Both the position numbers and the translations under genes were made by a program. A stretch of 64,000 bases of DNA, taken from Hygrophila difformis (lineage: Eukaryota; Streptophyta; Magnoliopsida; Lamiales; Acanthaceae). This document shows, one piece after another, positions 1 to 11,802 of this stretch (positions are counted from its first letter, which is position 1; each line of letters starts with the position of its first letter). The notes beneath the pieces are model-generated. The model saw only the letters and a list, made by a program, of their open reading frames with translations, made no database searches and was not told where the DNA came from. The stretch covers positions 54,718,902-54,782,901 of the forward strand of contig JAOANR010000003.1 of assembly GCA_030278955.1 (NCBI GenBank), in the 5' to 3' direction.

Positions 1-3000
1 ATGATGGTCTTGGGTTCTTTATTTTGCTTTCAAAGTGTCAATACAAGGAAAATTTCCAGAAATGGTATTATTCATGTGTTTTGGCACTCTTTAATGCTTC
101 CTCTAGAAATAAATGCTTAGTATGTTTGTTTGTTTCAACTAGGTTACATTTATTATGTCCTAGTTAACATTCAAACTTAATAAATGCATGTTTGGTGGGT
201 ATTTGGTTTGATCTTGTACCTTAGAGCTTCAAATAAGTGTTCTTAGATTTTAGATGTTTTTAGGCTTGTTGATATTTATTTTTATGCTTTATTTTTCCTG
301 CCTTGATTCTATTTCATGCTACCTTAGATAATTTGAGTGTTCTTAGTTTATTCATGCAGTTCTTAGATAGCTAGATGTTTTAGGTTCTTTGATCTTTGAT
401 CCTTTGTTTGTAGAAATAGGGTTTGAATCTTGCTAATACCCACTGGACATGTATTTGCTTCTTACTTGGAAATTTCACTAGGGTGGCTGTGAAATGACAT
501 TGATGTGAGATGAAGGATTTAGTAAATCTAAAACCATCATTACAGCACAGTGTTCACCTAACCCATACTTGTGAGAACAAAAATTGTTGTTGTTTGAAAA
601 TGTGTAATTCGAATTGAGGCAATTCGAATTATCTCGAATTGCCTAAGAAATTCGAATTGCACACCCAAAAAGTTCCCTCATGTGGTTTTCAACCAATTCG
701 AATTCTCTAATTCGAATTAATTCGAATTGGTTCAACAATTCGAATTGGGAAGGGAAACCACATTGTATTGCATATCATCCATTCATGCCTTAGTTTATTT
801 TTCCATCTCTTACCAAATTCGAATTGTGCAATTCGAATTAATTCGAATTGCTGAACAATTCGAATTCACCCTCCTCTTGAGGTATATGCCTTAGTCAATT
901 TTGAGCAATGAAAGGACTTCACCAATTCGAATTGTCCAATTCGAATTAATTCGAATTGCTCAACAATTCGAATTAGACAATGTCTCGTTTCTTTGCAAGG
1001 ATTAATTGGTTAACATCATACTTCATTCTTCATGCATCCTCAATTCGAATTACCCCAATAATTCGAATTGAATTATCCTTTTATTTTGAAAACTCCAAAA
1101 ACATTTTCTTTCATGATTTGTGTAAGTTGCATGGGTGTATTGGGCCTAGGCCCATTTCACCTAACTCTTATCCATTACACATTTCAACCCATTAGTGTCT
1201 ATTTATTGTGTGCTTAACACCCACACAATACCAAAAATATTTTCCTTATTTTCAAGTTTTCCTTTTCATTATGTGTATGAACGGATAATGAGAAACGCAT
1301 AGATTAATGTTGGTGAAAGGTCCCTTCACAGGGATATCGACTAACCCGTCTTCTGTGTGTCAATCATTATCTGCTATTTTGCATGGTCTGATTAGTGGTT
1401 GGTGGAAGCTTCGGCGAGCGTTCTCTTCACTAAGAGTTTCGATTAGTCACTCAGCCAATTCCTAATCAGATACAGTTTTAATTTTCCTTATCTTAATTTC
1501 TCAACCTGAATTCAAGTTGCAATAGTATCAACTGATGTCGACCAACATCAGTTGAGAAATATTACAGCAAGAAATATGTGGGTTTTTCTTCCACTCACAG
1601 ACAAAAGAAAACTAAATGACGGCGGTCACCGTTGTTTGGAATTCTTTTTTGTCTAAAATCAGTCATCTGGGAAAATTGGGAACCGGACAGCAGATGTTTG
1701 CAGTCCGGAAAACCCCAACTCTCTCTGGCACTCTTTTTAGCCGATTTCTTCTCATCTCAGGCTAATCCACCTTTGTGTATCGCATTCTGTCTAACCCCAC
1801 CATATATTTTGGGGTGTTTTATTTTCCTTTTCATATACTTGTATGCATGATACTATTATGTAGATGTTTCAGTCATATCATTATTTTGGGGATCCTTCCC
1901 CTTGGACACAGAAGTCTTGATTTAAATCAGATGCTGCATAATAAATTTCCAACAAAAATTCCTTTATAAAATCCGGATCTGAGTAAGGGATAAATTCGAC
2001 AGTTATGACTAATTCATCTTCCACTGGGGGTTGATTTTGAGAGCTTAGAAGCAGAGTCAGCGATTAGGTCTCATCTAGACTGAAAGGATCTGTGTTTTAA
2101 TTGAGAGTCTAGTACCTGTCTAGGGAATGATTTTCAAATATTCATTTGCTTCTCAAAATTGCTGTGTGTTGGAAATCTGATATTAGATATCGCATTAAGT
2201 CAATATCCACTTGGGTATAGATGAGATGTGATAAATAATATTAGAGGAACAACATATAGACCTTGGTGAATTTATAAGGTAAGGTCGAGTATTCCTTCGA
2301 CTACTATCTTCTTCTGCCAAAGTCTAAAATTGAGTCTTGAGTGAGTACATCCGGAACAGATTCATTTATGGATCTGTTTCATTTAGTTTGTATCTCATAA
2401 CTACCCCGAGGTTGTAAGCCATGTGGCTTATTGATATCTTGGGGGTTCTTGATCTGCATCTGGTCACCAAGACCAGGGGCTCTTTTATACTAACGGAAAG
2501 AGACGTTTTTAACGCTTCCGAGTGATAGATTTAAATGCTTTCTTTACAGCTTTCTTTACTGCTTTCCTTTAAATGCTTTCATAGGTCACTCGGAAGAATT
2601 AGGGGTTGTCCATCTGTTAAAAGGTTTGAGAGTTGTGGAATGGTTTGGGGCTTGATTTGAAACTTTGGGTGTGACATGGGGGAATGATAGGAGTACTTGG
2701 CATGTCAACTAATGATATGTTAGGTGTTGCTTATCCACCACAGATGAATGATACGCCTTAGCATGGCCATGTGAGGGCAGTTGTGAGTCTGTGGTATCTT
2801 AGAAATTGAGGTCGTAAGAGCATGTAAATTCTCACTATAAGTACCTGTCTGTTAAAGGGAACATGGTGTAGAAAGCATGAGAGTTAGCTAACTAGAGAAT
2901 TATCCCAAGCTAAGATCTGTGTATAAAAAATGGAAGTTTAATTGTGTTTCATTTGAATCTTGTCCAATCTTTATTATTTACTCCCTGTCCCTTCTGTCAT

Positions 3001-3678
3001 ATTTAAACCTGCTTTCTAGACAGTGTAGCATAATTTTATATTGCTTTCGTAGTATAGATTTAATTGCTTTCTTCGATCTAGTTTACCATGCTTTGTAGAA
3101 TAATTTTTACTGCTTTCATGATCTGGATTTAAATTATGTCAAGTAGTTGATAGAAACCCTTGCAAAACTTGAAACGAGTAACCGAGTGGAAAATCTTAGT
3201 AAACGACGTGGGCCCTGCTTCCATCGCACATCCTCCAGTGAACGATCCGGTACTTACTATAAATTACTGCAATTTTTGACTCCGTGCGCTTTCGGAATGC
3301 ACAGTTTCGTGACACGAGTAAATAAAGACACAACATTTTAGAAAATACTCATGTAGTGGGAAGATGTTCAAAAGTTTCATGGCAGGTATCTTCTTGACAT
3401 GAAATTAAGAGAAGCATCATGGTGCAGATACCAGGGACTTTCAGGGTGACAGACTGAAGGTCAATCCCGGTTGCACCGTGATATTTGTCAAAAGTTTCAT
3501 GGCGGGAAGGACCACAGCGCCGTTTGAGATTAAAACACCCCACATGAGTAATAAAAAGTGGGAGTTTTAACATATATCCTTAAACCCCTTCCCTACATCA
3601 TAACTCTTTTCATTCAATAAATCCAAACCTGATATTTCAGAAAATTACTCGTGTTAATGAAACTCGTCAAAAGTTTCA
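1..3678 (+). mobile_element. Athila-type Ty3/gypsy LTR, left end outside window
   Basis: The stretch from about 1290 to 3678 is a diverged homologue of the long terminal repeat at 28103-32829: the same landmarks occur in the same order (for example 'attttgcatggtctg' near 1376 and 30474, and the 'gacgtgggccctgcttc' block near 3205 and 32278). It ends in TTTCA directly before a tRNA-Asp primer-binding site, so 3678 is the LTR 3' boundary. The 5' boundary is not visible. Short ORFs inside it (up to 74 codons) resemble no protein I know and are treated as chance. The first 600 bases are AT-rich LTR sequence with no gene. Confidence 0.75.
605..1070. repeat. array of AATTCGAATT palindromes in the LTR
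   Basis: The 10-bp palindrome AATTCGAATT and near copies occur more than a dozen times. Three higher-order units of about 57 bp, near 692-749, 813-870 and 921-978, share the order palindrome, palindrome-palindrome (AATTCGAATTAATTCGAATT), short spacer ending CAAC, palindrome. The array lies upstream of the putative promoter part of the LTR, where the younger Athila element at 28 kb carries unrelated CGCG palindromes. Confidence 0.85.
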
Positions 3679-3696
3679 TGGCGCCGTCGCCGGGGA
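3679..3696 (+). other. primer-binding site, tRNA-Asp type
   Basis: TGGCGCCGTCGCCGGGGA directly follows the LTR terminal CA. It matches, with one change, the Athila primer site TGGCGCCGTTGCCGGGGA, which is complementary to the 3' end of plant tRNA-Asp. About 140 bp of leader follows before the SINE; no gag is seen, so the element is truncated here. Confidence 0.85.
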
Positions 3697-3840
3697 AACG
3701 CAGACAGTTGTAATAAATAATACTTTATTAAGTATTGAACAATTGTGTCTGGTAAGATTGAATTATTTACCCCGGCTGCACCATGAAACTCGACAGGGGT
3801 GCAAAAGTTTCAATAGATAAGCTCTATTTCGTGTTATGAT

Positions 3841-4015
3841 TTTTTTTTGCTGAACAGCTTATACAGGCTAGGAAATGAGTGGTGGGAGCCCATGCATACA
3901 AATTATAAAGAGAATAAAAGGGAAGGATAGGGGGCATTGGGAATCGAACCTCCAACATTCCATTGGAAGTCAAGGGACTTAACCACTTTAGCTAAGTACT
4001 CATCTCATTCATGTT
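3841..4015 (-). mobile_element. tRNA-derived SINE
   Basis: Read on the - strand, the segment has an A-box-like stretch (TTAGCTAAAGTGGTTAAG, near 3995-3978) and a B box (GGTTCGATTCC, near 3958-3948), the spacing of an RNA polymerase III promoter. It ends in an oligo-A (oligo-T on +) at about 3841-3849. Flanks TGTTATGA and TGTTATAA may be the target duplication. A similar oligo-T plus 'ggctcaacagcc' scrap follows at 4060-4090. It is not a functional tRNA: no cloverleaf is evident and the body runs well past the B box. Confidence 0.6.
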
Positions 4016-4152
4016 ATAAATTGATTCAAAGTTGCTAAAAATAAATTTTTTTCTATTTTTTTTTGGCTCAACAGCCTACAATTTTTTTTTCTATTTAAAA
4101 TTAGTTCTAATTTAATTCTATTTTTCATATATATATATGCTAGTGGCGAAAT

Positions 4153-4165
4153 TGTGCGATGCACA
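4153..4165 (-). other. Helitron 3' terminal hairpin
   Basis: TGTGCATCGCACA on the - strand folds as a 5-bp stem with a 3-nt loop, followed by ATTTCGCCACTAG. A stem-loop roughly 10 nt before CTRR is the standard Helitron 3' signature. Confidence 0.7.
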
Positions 4166-4230
4166 GCGTAATGAAGACGTACAAGTGCCCATGGAGGAAA
4201 AAAGAATAATTATAGGTAAGTGTACAAACT

Positions 4231-4801
4231 TCAATTTCCAGCAACAACAGACATCAGCCGCTTTGCGAAGGCATCGAATTCTCTGGCCTTGCTGAGCATG
4301 CTTATTCCGGTTTACTCTTCATCGCTCCCAAATTTGCTTCCACTCCTGTCCTAATCTTACACAGTCCTCTTAAAAAATTCTCACAGTCCATACCCTCTCT
4401 GCATTTCACCCACGCAAATGATGCACTTAGAAAATCAAATCAAACCACTCACAAATTCACTTCAATTCCAACAAAATATACAAATGCAACTTAATTTACC
4501 AGGATATGTTTCAGTGTAGGCCCGTGTAAAGTTGCAGTATTGACAGGGAAATTTCGGGAGGGCCAACATCTGATTGTTCTCAAGAGCATCCCTTACTTTC
4601 TTCCATCTCCCAGCCATGACATCACGTTTGTGTTCAAAGAAATTCTCCAAACTCTGCGGCTTGTGCCTATGGCTACTCAGGGAAATGATTCTAATGATGT
4701 TGGCAACTCTGAGCTGCGATTCCTTTGACACACCAATTGTGTTGATCTCTATGAACTTCACCATTCTTCTTGCAACCTTCTCGTCTTTAACCAATGCCCA
4801 T
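4231..4801 (-). pseudogene. fragment of TAR/alliinase-type aminotransferase (C-terminal exons)
   Basis: Two exon remnants of the tryptophan-aminotransferase-related / alliinase C-terminal family. Exon one (4801-4500) begins WALVKDEKVARRM and contains NTIGVSKESQLRVA and RWKKVRDALENN, with an AG acceptor before it and a G^GTAAAT donor after it. Exon two (about 4422-4231) reads FAWVKCREGMDCENF and, after a frameshift and in-frame stop near 4282, ends with AKRLMSVVAGN and a stop. The family makes PLP-dependent aminotransferases or C-S lyases; only the C-terminal part is present and the PLP lysine region is missing. No AG acceptor in the right phase is seen before exon two, so splicing is probably broken. 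It lies inside the Helitron. Confidence 0.75.
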
Positions 4802-5464
4802 CTTTTAAAGGTTCGTCAAAAACAAAGAAAAAAAAATTAACTTAGCAGACTCAAACACCACCACCTAGTTAAGATGAGTGACAACATTATCATTGTTCAT
4901 GTATAAAGAAATATGTTTAGTTTGTATTGTATCTAGATGGAAATTAAATATCCCAAAAAATTTAATTGCAAACCTTCAAAAAGAACTGAATAGCAGTAAG
5001 CAAACCCGAAAAATTTTTAAACGCAAAGCTTAAATCCTAAGAAATAGGTATATGGCGTCCTGACGAGTTAATGAAAAATATAATCCTTCGTATAAAACTG
5101 AATATGATAAACTGGTTTACAACTTGAGGCTTTACCTGAATATGATAATCTGGTCTGGCTTTCTTTTCCAGAACTGACATAGAAATCAACAAGTATGTCC
5201 CTGCAATTTACCAAGGCAAACAAGACAAGTAAGTTTCATGGACAAGGCATCCACTCTGCTTTCTTAGATTAAACACAGGCAAGGCTTTGATTGTTTCCCC
5301 AGCCACAATGATTTACCATCAGGATTATCAAAACATTCTTTGTGAAATTAACATATGCGCAACATGAATGAGTTTGACAATATATATGGCAATGAGAATT
5401 AATTTCAAGAATGTAAACTTTAAAAAAATTGGATAGCTTAAGCCAAAGTGTCTCAGTCTTGCCT

Positions 5465-6140
5465 CAAAATGCCATCATCTTCAGTGTCCGGGACACGTTT
5501 GTAGAGGGAATCAATCATTTCAACTTTTGGACCTCAGTGCGGACAACCGCTAGATAACGAGAAATTGAAGGCCATTGCCTTGAGCTGACAACCTAGATCA
5601 TTTAATTTACAATTATTAAAGGAAAAACTGTAGGGTACTTTTAGCTTAGGTTTCTTCAGAATCATAACCATAAAATTTAATCAAAAAAAGAATTCAGAGA
5701 AAGACGGGGATAGAACTTACTGCAGCAATTGAGGGAATGTTAGACTGGCCAGGTGAGCCATGTGAAACATCCATGTCAAGAATTAGTGTGGGGAGTTTAG
5801 ATACCATAGGGATGGATGGTAAAAGCTCATTAGCTAACACGGCATTCAAACCACCAAGCTGCCCCGAAAGGAAGAAAAGCAACAGAATACACAAAATTAG
5901 AGTTGTCGTCATCACAATGGCATCATACAGTTAATTAGACCAACCAACCTTAGCATTTATCTTCAACAACAGATTCGTCAGATACTGATCATTGGCTGCT
6001 CTCAAGGGTGCCAGGCATTGTGTAACTACTCCAAATTCAGACAAGTTATTATGCTTCCAGGGCCCATATATATCACAATTTTTCTGCTCAGGAAGCAAAC
6101 AAAGTAAGAACTTAGGTGGAGCGTCAAGCTTTGATTGCAG
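5465..6140 (-). pseudogene. fragment of AGO4-clade Argonaute, three exons of MID/PIWI
   Basis: Three successive exons. Exon one (about 6140-5949) encodes KFLLCLLPEQKNCDIYGPW and NDQYLTNLLLKINAK and ends at a GT donor. Exon two (5858-5721) has an AG acceptor, then LGGLNAVLANE, DMDVSHGSPGQSNIPSIAA and a GTAAGT donor. Exon three (5592 to about 5465) starts VVSSRQWP and continues into a stretch matching MIDSLYKRVPDTEDDG, but a one-base loss near 5553 breaks the frame. The DMDVSH stretch contains the first aspartate of the PIWI slicer site. The family binds 24-nt siRNAs in RNA-directed DNA methylation. Only this internal part is present, so it cannot make an Argonaute. It lies inside the Helitron. 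Confidence 0.85.
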
Positions 6141-6319
6141 AAACAAAACCAACTCATGAATAATCATGGACAAAACACAACATTTATAGCAGCAAAAACG
6201 ACCAAAAGTTAAATCGTAGAAAACATGTTACCCTAAACCCTTCACATCCACATATTACAACTTCAATTTTCTGTAGAAAACATGCTTCCAAAGTTAAGCT
6301 GTAAGAGACAAATAACAAC

Positions 6320-6399
6320 CTGGCAATATCCACGGAAAATCTGAGTGTAGATGCAGGTTTAAGTGAATGCTTCTGTTTCAAATATTGATGAAGATCACC
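6320..6399 (-). pseudogene. single exon of integrin-linked/Raf-like protein kinase
   Basis: An 80-bp exon with an AG acceptor before it (tgcag^GGTGAT) and a GT donor after it (CCAG^GTTGTT). It encodes GDLHQYLKQKHSLKPASTLR and then a D-I-A stretch, matching the part between hinge and catalytic loop (G-G-D-L-H-x-Y-L, then A-L-D-I-A-R) of plant integrin-linked or Raf-like MAPKKK kinases. No HRDLK or DFG exon follows, so it is an isolated captured exon. The 86-codon frame at 6786-6526 next to it is not recognised; it contains a direct repeat of 'aactaagttcctatccttta'. Confidence 0.6.
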
Positions 6400-6834
6400 C
6401 TGCATATTTATTATTGATTATATATATCAGATAAAGGAAAAATAACCGACTGAATTATAAAACACAAATACAGAGATTGGACAGAGTCCAAAAGGAAAAA
6501 TGACTAAAAGAATAAGGCTTTATTACTATATACAAAAAGAATAGAACTTTTTTAATAATACTTTTGGCATCTGTTCTGTCACAATCATAAATCCAAAAGT
6601 TTCACAATTGTTCACAGTGGGCTTCAGTAAAGGATAGGAACTTAGTTCACCATTATGTTCGGTAAAGGATAGGAACTTAGTTGGTATATTGGTCCCAACG
6701 CTAATCCAGCGAGAATGATTTGGGGCATTAAGGGTTGCCTTTTCCAAAGCAAAATTCAACATAGACTCGAACTCGAAAAATGTCAAAATTTATTGGCTAA
6801 TAAAATAGATATTTAATAAATCATTTACATACTT

Positions 6835-6957
6835 GGTATATGTCAATCATAAAGCTAAGAATGACGTACAACAGGGATGACTTTCCAGCACCAACTGGCC
6901 CACAAATTGCGATCCTTTCACCATTCTTCAGTTGCAATTCTATGTCTCCAGGCTCAT
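6835..6957 (-). pseudogene. exon of ABCC (MRP-type) transporter, first nucleotide-binding domain
   Basis: An exon bounded by AG (accacag^ATGAG) and GT (CCAA^GTATGT). It encodes [17 protein letters not shown] followed by [13 protein letters not shown], an intact Walker A motif (GPVGAGKS) of the kind found in NBD1 of plant ABCC vacuolar conjugate transporters. The residues after it (SFMIDIYQ) diverge from the usual G-E-I-x-K continuation. No Q-loop, signature or Walker B follows. It is an isolated fragment inside the Helitron, on the same strand as the others. Confidence 0.75.
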
Positions 6958-7309
6958 CTGTGGTTTGGTTAAAATTTAAAGTAAGATAGATAACTTGCGA
7001 AGGTCATCTTTGGCGAGACTTCTTGCTACATATATAAAATATTTATATGGACAAAGAAATACCCAAAGATTTTGAACTGGGGTATGTCTTGAGATTTTGG
7101 GCGTTACATTCTTCAAAGAAGATAACTGAAACAACATAGACTCTCCTGAAAATACATCAGCCTATAAATAAACACCTTCAACAATTGCTAACTTAATTAA
7201 ATAATTTCTTTCCAAGTTGTATCTTTGTGTATGATGCAATCAAATAATAAAATCACAAAATTTTTGATTCAACATTCTAAAGCAGCAAAGTGTACCACAT
7301 TTAAACCAC

Positions 7310-7468
7310 ATAGGTGGCTCGCAGCTTCACGACGTTGGGATGCTCCGGCAGGCTCGACATAATCGCAACCTCGCGACGGACATCCTCGATGGCCACGGCG
7401 GTGCGCAACTTCTGTTTCGATATTGGCTTGCATGCTAGGGCTTCCTGCGTCTCCCGATCGGTGCAGAG
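7310..7468 (-). pseudogene. fragment of calcium-dependent protein kinase (CDPK), N-lobe
   Basis: An open frame without a start reads [37 protein letters not shown] and [16 protein letters not shown]. This is the glycine-loop-distal part of a CDPK kinase domain, including the ATP-binding lysine in ACK and the helix-C glutamate in EDVRREV, closest in wording to CPK7/8/14/32-type kinases. The frame closes two codons later and nothing of the catalytic loop or EF-hands follows. It is GC-rich relative to its surroundings, as expected for an exon captured from elsewhere. Confidence 0.8.
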
Positions 7469-7509
7469 GAAAAATCATGGTAAAGAGAACTCAACACCAA
7501 AGAACTTAC

Positions 7510-8094
7510 CTGTTGACATACAACCATTAGCCTTGAAAAATGACAGTGGTGGTCGCAAATTCCTAAACTTTCCTGTGAGCAGAATAATAGAAGCATATTT
7601 AAAAGTGAGACATACATAACCAGATCCACAATGTTCATAATTGGATTTGTTCGGACAAACCTTGAACCATTTTTTGCAAAACTTTAACAGATAGAGTGGC
7701 AATTTTTGACCAAACATTCATGACCTATAAGGAAATGACCAGGTGTTTAAATAGACAAGATCCATAACCCATATTGAACTCTACAAAAGAAATCAAAAAC
7801 AACCCTGCTCTGTTTTCTCATATACCTGTTGTGAAACTGGGTAGTCTAATGATTTACAAATATTTCAAACATCATAGTATCATGGCAAAAATCGTGGATC
7901 ATACTTGAAATCAGAAATTGAATCAACTTATCTAGATTTCATGAGCTAGGAAATTTGGCTAGATTTCACCAGCTATATTGATCCCTAGGAGTATTTAAAG
8001 CAATGGAAAACATTATACCTGTTTCGTAATCTCGAGCACCGAGCAGATTCCCTATTAGACTGTTTTCTCTTTGTCTTTTTAGTTCCTGCTCATC
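7510..8094 (-). pseudogene. two exons of an unrecognised gene
   Basis: Two short exon-like segments with good splice borders on the - strand: 8094-8019 (ttacag^GATGAG ... AACAG^GTATAATG), reading EQELKRQRENSLIGNLLGAR, and 7572-7510 (ctcacag^GAAAG ... CAACAG^GTAAGT), reading FRNLRPPLSFFKANGCMSTG. A basic stretch, LESIRRRQQREDARIAESG, lies just upstream near 8174-8115. I do not recognise the protein. Position and orientation suggest another captured fragment. Confidence 0.45.
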
Positions 8095-11073
8095 CTGTAA
8101 GTAGAGAGGATCCAGATTCAGCTATGCGTGCATCCTCACGCTGCTGCCTTCTTCGTATACTTTCAAGCCTCATCTATGATTTTTAAGAAAAATTAAACCA
8201 AGGCTGATCAGTCACCGGGGGATAAAAAAAAATGAAATGTAATTGAAAACATCGAACAATCTAATAACCAAAAAGGTATTTTTTTGTAGATGGCCAGGCT
8301 TTGAATATAAAAGGCGTCATTCAAGTGAAGCATTACGTATAAATACAGTAGTATTTAATTTCAAGCAGGGGAAACGATACACATAACCCGCAACAGCATC
8401 ATCCAACAGCACAACACTGAATTCGCATGAATCAAGAAAGATAAGAACGCAACAATATCCACTGAACTTAATTTTTATTCCAGGATTCCGAAGCGCCCGG
8501 GTTCAACCAGTCAATGTAATATATGGGTAGCTACATAAGGCATCAAGACCATCTAATTCCAATGTTCATAAATCAAAACTTTATTTAAATCAATCCCAAC
8601 AATCTCTAATACAGTATATAAAACATCCCATCATATTTAATCAACAATAGCAATTAGCATGAGTAAATCATGAAATCACAATTCCTATTAAATTCAATCT
8701 TACAATTAAGGCGAAGCCTACTTCCAAGTTTAATTGAAATTCCAAAATCTAAATTCCAAGAATTGCCCAAAGCAACTCAGCAATTGAAAAGGAATTCCCA
8801 ATTTCACCAATCCGCCAACAATCTCGCTGCATTCATGGAGTATTACCTCATGAATTAGAAGGCTAACGAGTAACCCTGATTAAATGAAGATGGGCTTATC
8901 CACCTCTGAAATTAAAAGGGAATTTTTTGGAATTCATAACCCCGGCACAAAAGATTCAATACAGTTTTTGTAGCAGGATGTATATAACATTAAGAATAGA
9001 ATCGTGCAAAAATGGAATAGGGTAAATGAGCAAGACAATGAATTGAAATAGGAATGCAAAAGTATTGCAAGGTTGTATAATTTTGAAAGCAATTCTGCAA
9101 GTGAAGCAAGCATGGCCAACAAAATATAAAAGAAAGAAATAGTGCATGATGTGCGAGCGTACATGCTATGTATTTGAACACAGTTGAAGGGGCGACACAA
9201 GTTTCCCGCCTAGAAGTAAAAAAATCATTTAGATCTTGCTCTATCCAAAATAAGGGCAGCACGAAAAAACAGGAATAACACCCTACCAAATGCAAGTAAA
9301 GTGAAACTGAAAATATGTTGTGAAATAGAGATGGGGAAAACAGCAAAACAATTTATTTAGAAAAGCCCACTATTATACAAATACATATTTTGAAATATTG
9401 TCAAACTATAGGGTTATCCTAAAGTCAATACTAACATTAAAATGAAGAGATGCCGCAAAGGAGCAGGGAAAATTGAACCTTATGAACGTGATAAAGGGAA
9501 AATTTTAAATAACAAGGCAAGGTAAAACTGAACTGCCAGCAAGATGCCTTTCAGCTGCACAGAAGGAAATTATCGAGCAAAGTGACTGAGGTACTACCTG
9601 CAAACATGAATATTGAGAGCGAAAATTGGGGAAGAAAGAATGTTAGACCCATTAAGTAAATCATGTAACATGCAACCAATGACCGGAATGTTTGAATACA
9701 ATAAAAGATTCAAGCACAGAAAGAATGATGAGCCAACAACAAAATGTAAATGAAATGTTACTTGACAACCAACTAATGGAACAAATCTGTAAAGACAGAG
9801 AGCTGTAGCAATGAGCAAAATATTACAATCAACCAAATAAAATGAAAACCTGAAATAAAAAGGATTTATCAGATAACGATCTAATTTGTTAAAAGAAATG
9901 AATAACATAGTGCCAAACAGTCCTAGTCAATTTGTTAGGAATGAACTACTGAAGTACTTAAAAAATTAGCCCTCAACAGTCCATTAATCCTCCACTATGC
10001 AGGACAAATCCAATTTCTATTTATTTGCGTTGGTCAGAATCAAGAATTTAAAATCTACTTCAGGAGTAAGATGACGGAGGACCTTAAATTGATAAGAAAT
10101 TAAAAGACTGCATTGATATCACGTGTGAGCGAAACCAAATGTCCAAATTAAAAGCCAATGAACTTAGCAAAACCGCCGCCCCCAAAATTTGTTAGTCGTA
10201 GCTTCCAGTTTATTTGGCAATTTGAAACCCATTTGCTGCTGAAATTGCATAATGAATCGGGTAATAGGGAAAAACATTAATAAGGAGCAATACCTTTGCG
10301 GGAGGGTGTCTCCGTCGCAACGTAGCACGACAACTGATTCCAGCGGCCGAGCACCCGCAGCGGTGCTTCCTTCGCCGCAATTAAGACAGGAGGCGGCGAC
10401 ACAACAAAATAGTATCCTTAAAGCAAAGGTAGGGGAAATTAGGGCACTGGCAACAAATCAATCACAGAAACATTAATTTCTCCAAAAATCTAAACAGAAA
10501 CTAACCAGAGACGCAACCCTACTGAGTTTCCTACGCGACAACAACGGCCTCGCGGGGAAGGAAGTCAGCGGCACCCTTCAAACAATAGAAGCCAATATGA
10601 TCAACTCTTCAAACAATATGAGCAAGTCTTTTTGGTGATGTTGATTTAAGAATATCCTGCATTCTATTGGTATATGTTGATATAAGGACTCCGGACCACT
10701 GAAACCTTCCAAGTTGTTCAAACAATAGTATCACCATCAAGAGATCAAGGAATTAGTAAAATAATATACAAATCAGAGCACATATCATCTTCATCGTCTG
10801 AAACCAAATTTATGAAACCCCATTGTCAAAAAGAACCCCAGTGGCCCAGCAATTGTAAAAGCATATTCATCACCGTTAAAAATCTCACCCAAAAAGGGAA
10901 AAGGAAATAAAACCAAGATAATAACAGTATATAGTTTTTCACTGCAGCTTGTGTAGTTGATTCAAGGGTGTCCCTCAATCCATCCTTCAATATATTTTAT
11001 AACAAATCGAAAATTGCAACAATGTAGAAGAAGAAAACTAGAGTAATTACTTATTACTTATTCAAATTAATAC

Positions 11074-11151
11074 CTTTAGGTCTTCCAATTCCTTGGGAAC
11101 AGCCACAAACCCTTTCCAGATGTATTGATTTTTAGCTTTCCTTGCCAGAAT
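11074..11151 (-). pseudogene. exon-like segment of unrecognised gene
   Basis: A 78-bp segment bordered by tttcag^ATTCTGG and CTAAAG^GTATTAA reads ILARKAKNQYIWKGFVAVPK and then ELEDLK. The borders and open frame suggest a captured exon; the gene is not recognised. A second GC-rich exon-like end with a GT donor lies at about 10400-10294. Confidence 0.4.
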
Positions 11152-11802
11152 CTGAAACGGAGAATTCCAAAACACTAAACTTCATCTTCAATATTATAGA
11201 TCAATTCACATCAATTCCAAATGCCAATAATTCATGAAGCAGAAAGAAAATTCTGCAAATTAGGTCTTACAACAACACTCTACAGAACATTCACAATGTC
11301 GTAGATCTTCCACTCTCGACTCCTACTAAACAGAACCGGCCCCAAAATTTAAAACAACTAAATGTGAAGATTAGCAAACAACAAATATATAATTCAAATC
11401 CAAAGGCGATTCTCAATATGTTTTTGCAGGCCAACGGCTAGACAGGTGCACATTCAGATGCAGAATTGAACAATTCAGATTTCTATAACTCGGTCATAAA
11501 ATCAACAACATATGAACAGTGGAGAGGTGCTGGTGTACGAACAACGTACCGTTTCTTCGAAGAGGTGCTGGTTGACAAAGGAGGACGTCCGAACGAGAGG
11601 TACACAGAGGTGGGAGAAGCCGGACGGTGGCGCCTGGGAGCAGGAAGCATAGGTAGCCGCAGTCACGCGCAGCGGCGGCGTGAGGGTGAGTGCGGCGCTT
11701 GGCAATTCGCACCGACGGTGGCAGCAACAGAGATGAGGATCAGGGAGCGATGGCCAAAAACCTTTGAAACTTCAGGGCTTCACAAGGAATTCACGGCGGC
11801 GG

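Noticed and set aside
3918..4000. tRNA gene suggested by A- and B-box motifs
   Set aside because: No cloverleaf or acceptor stem visible; oligo-A end and extra body fit a SINE.
10252..10476. 74-codon + strand ORF in the Helitron
   Set aside because: Lies opposite an exon-like segment with a - strand splice donor; no protein features.
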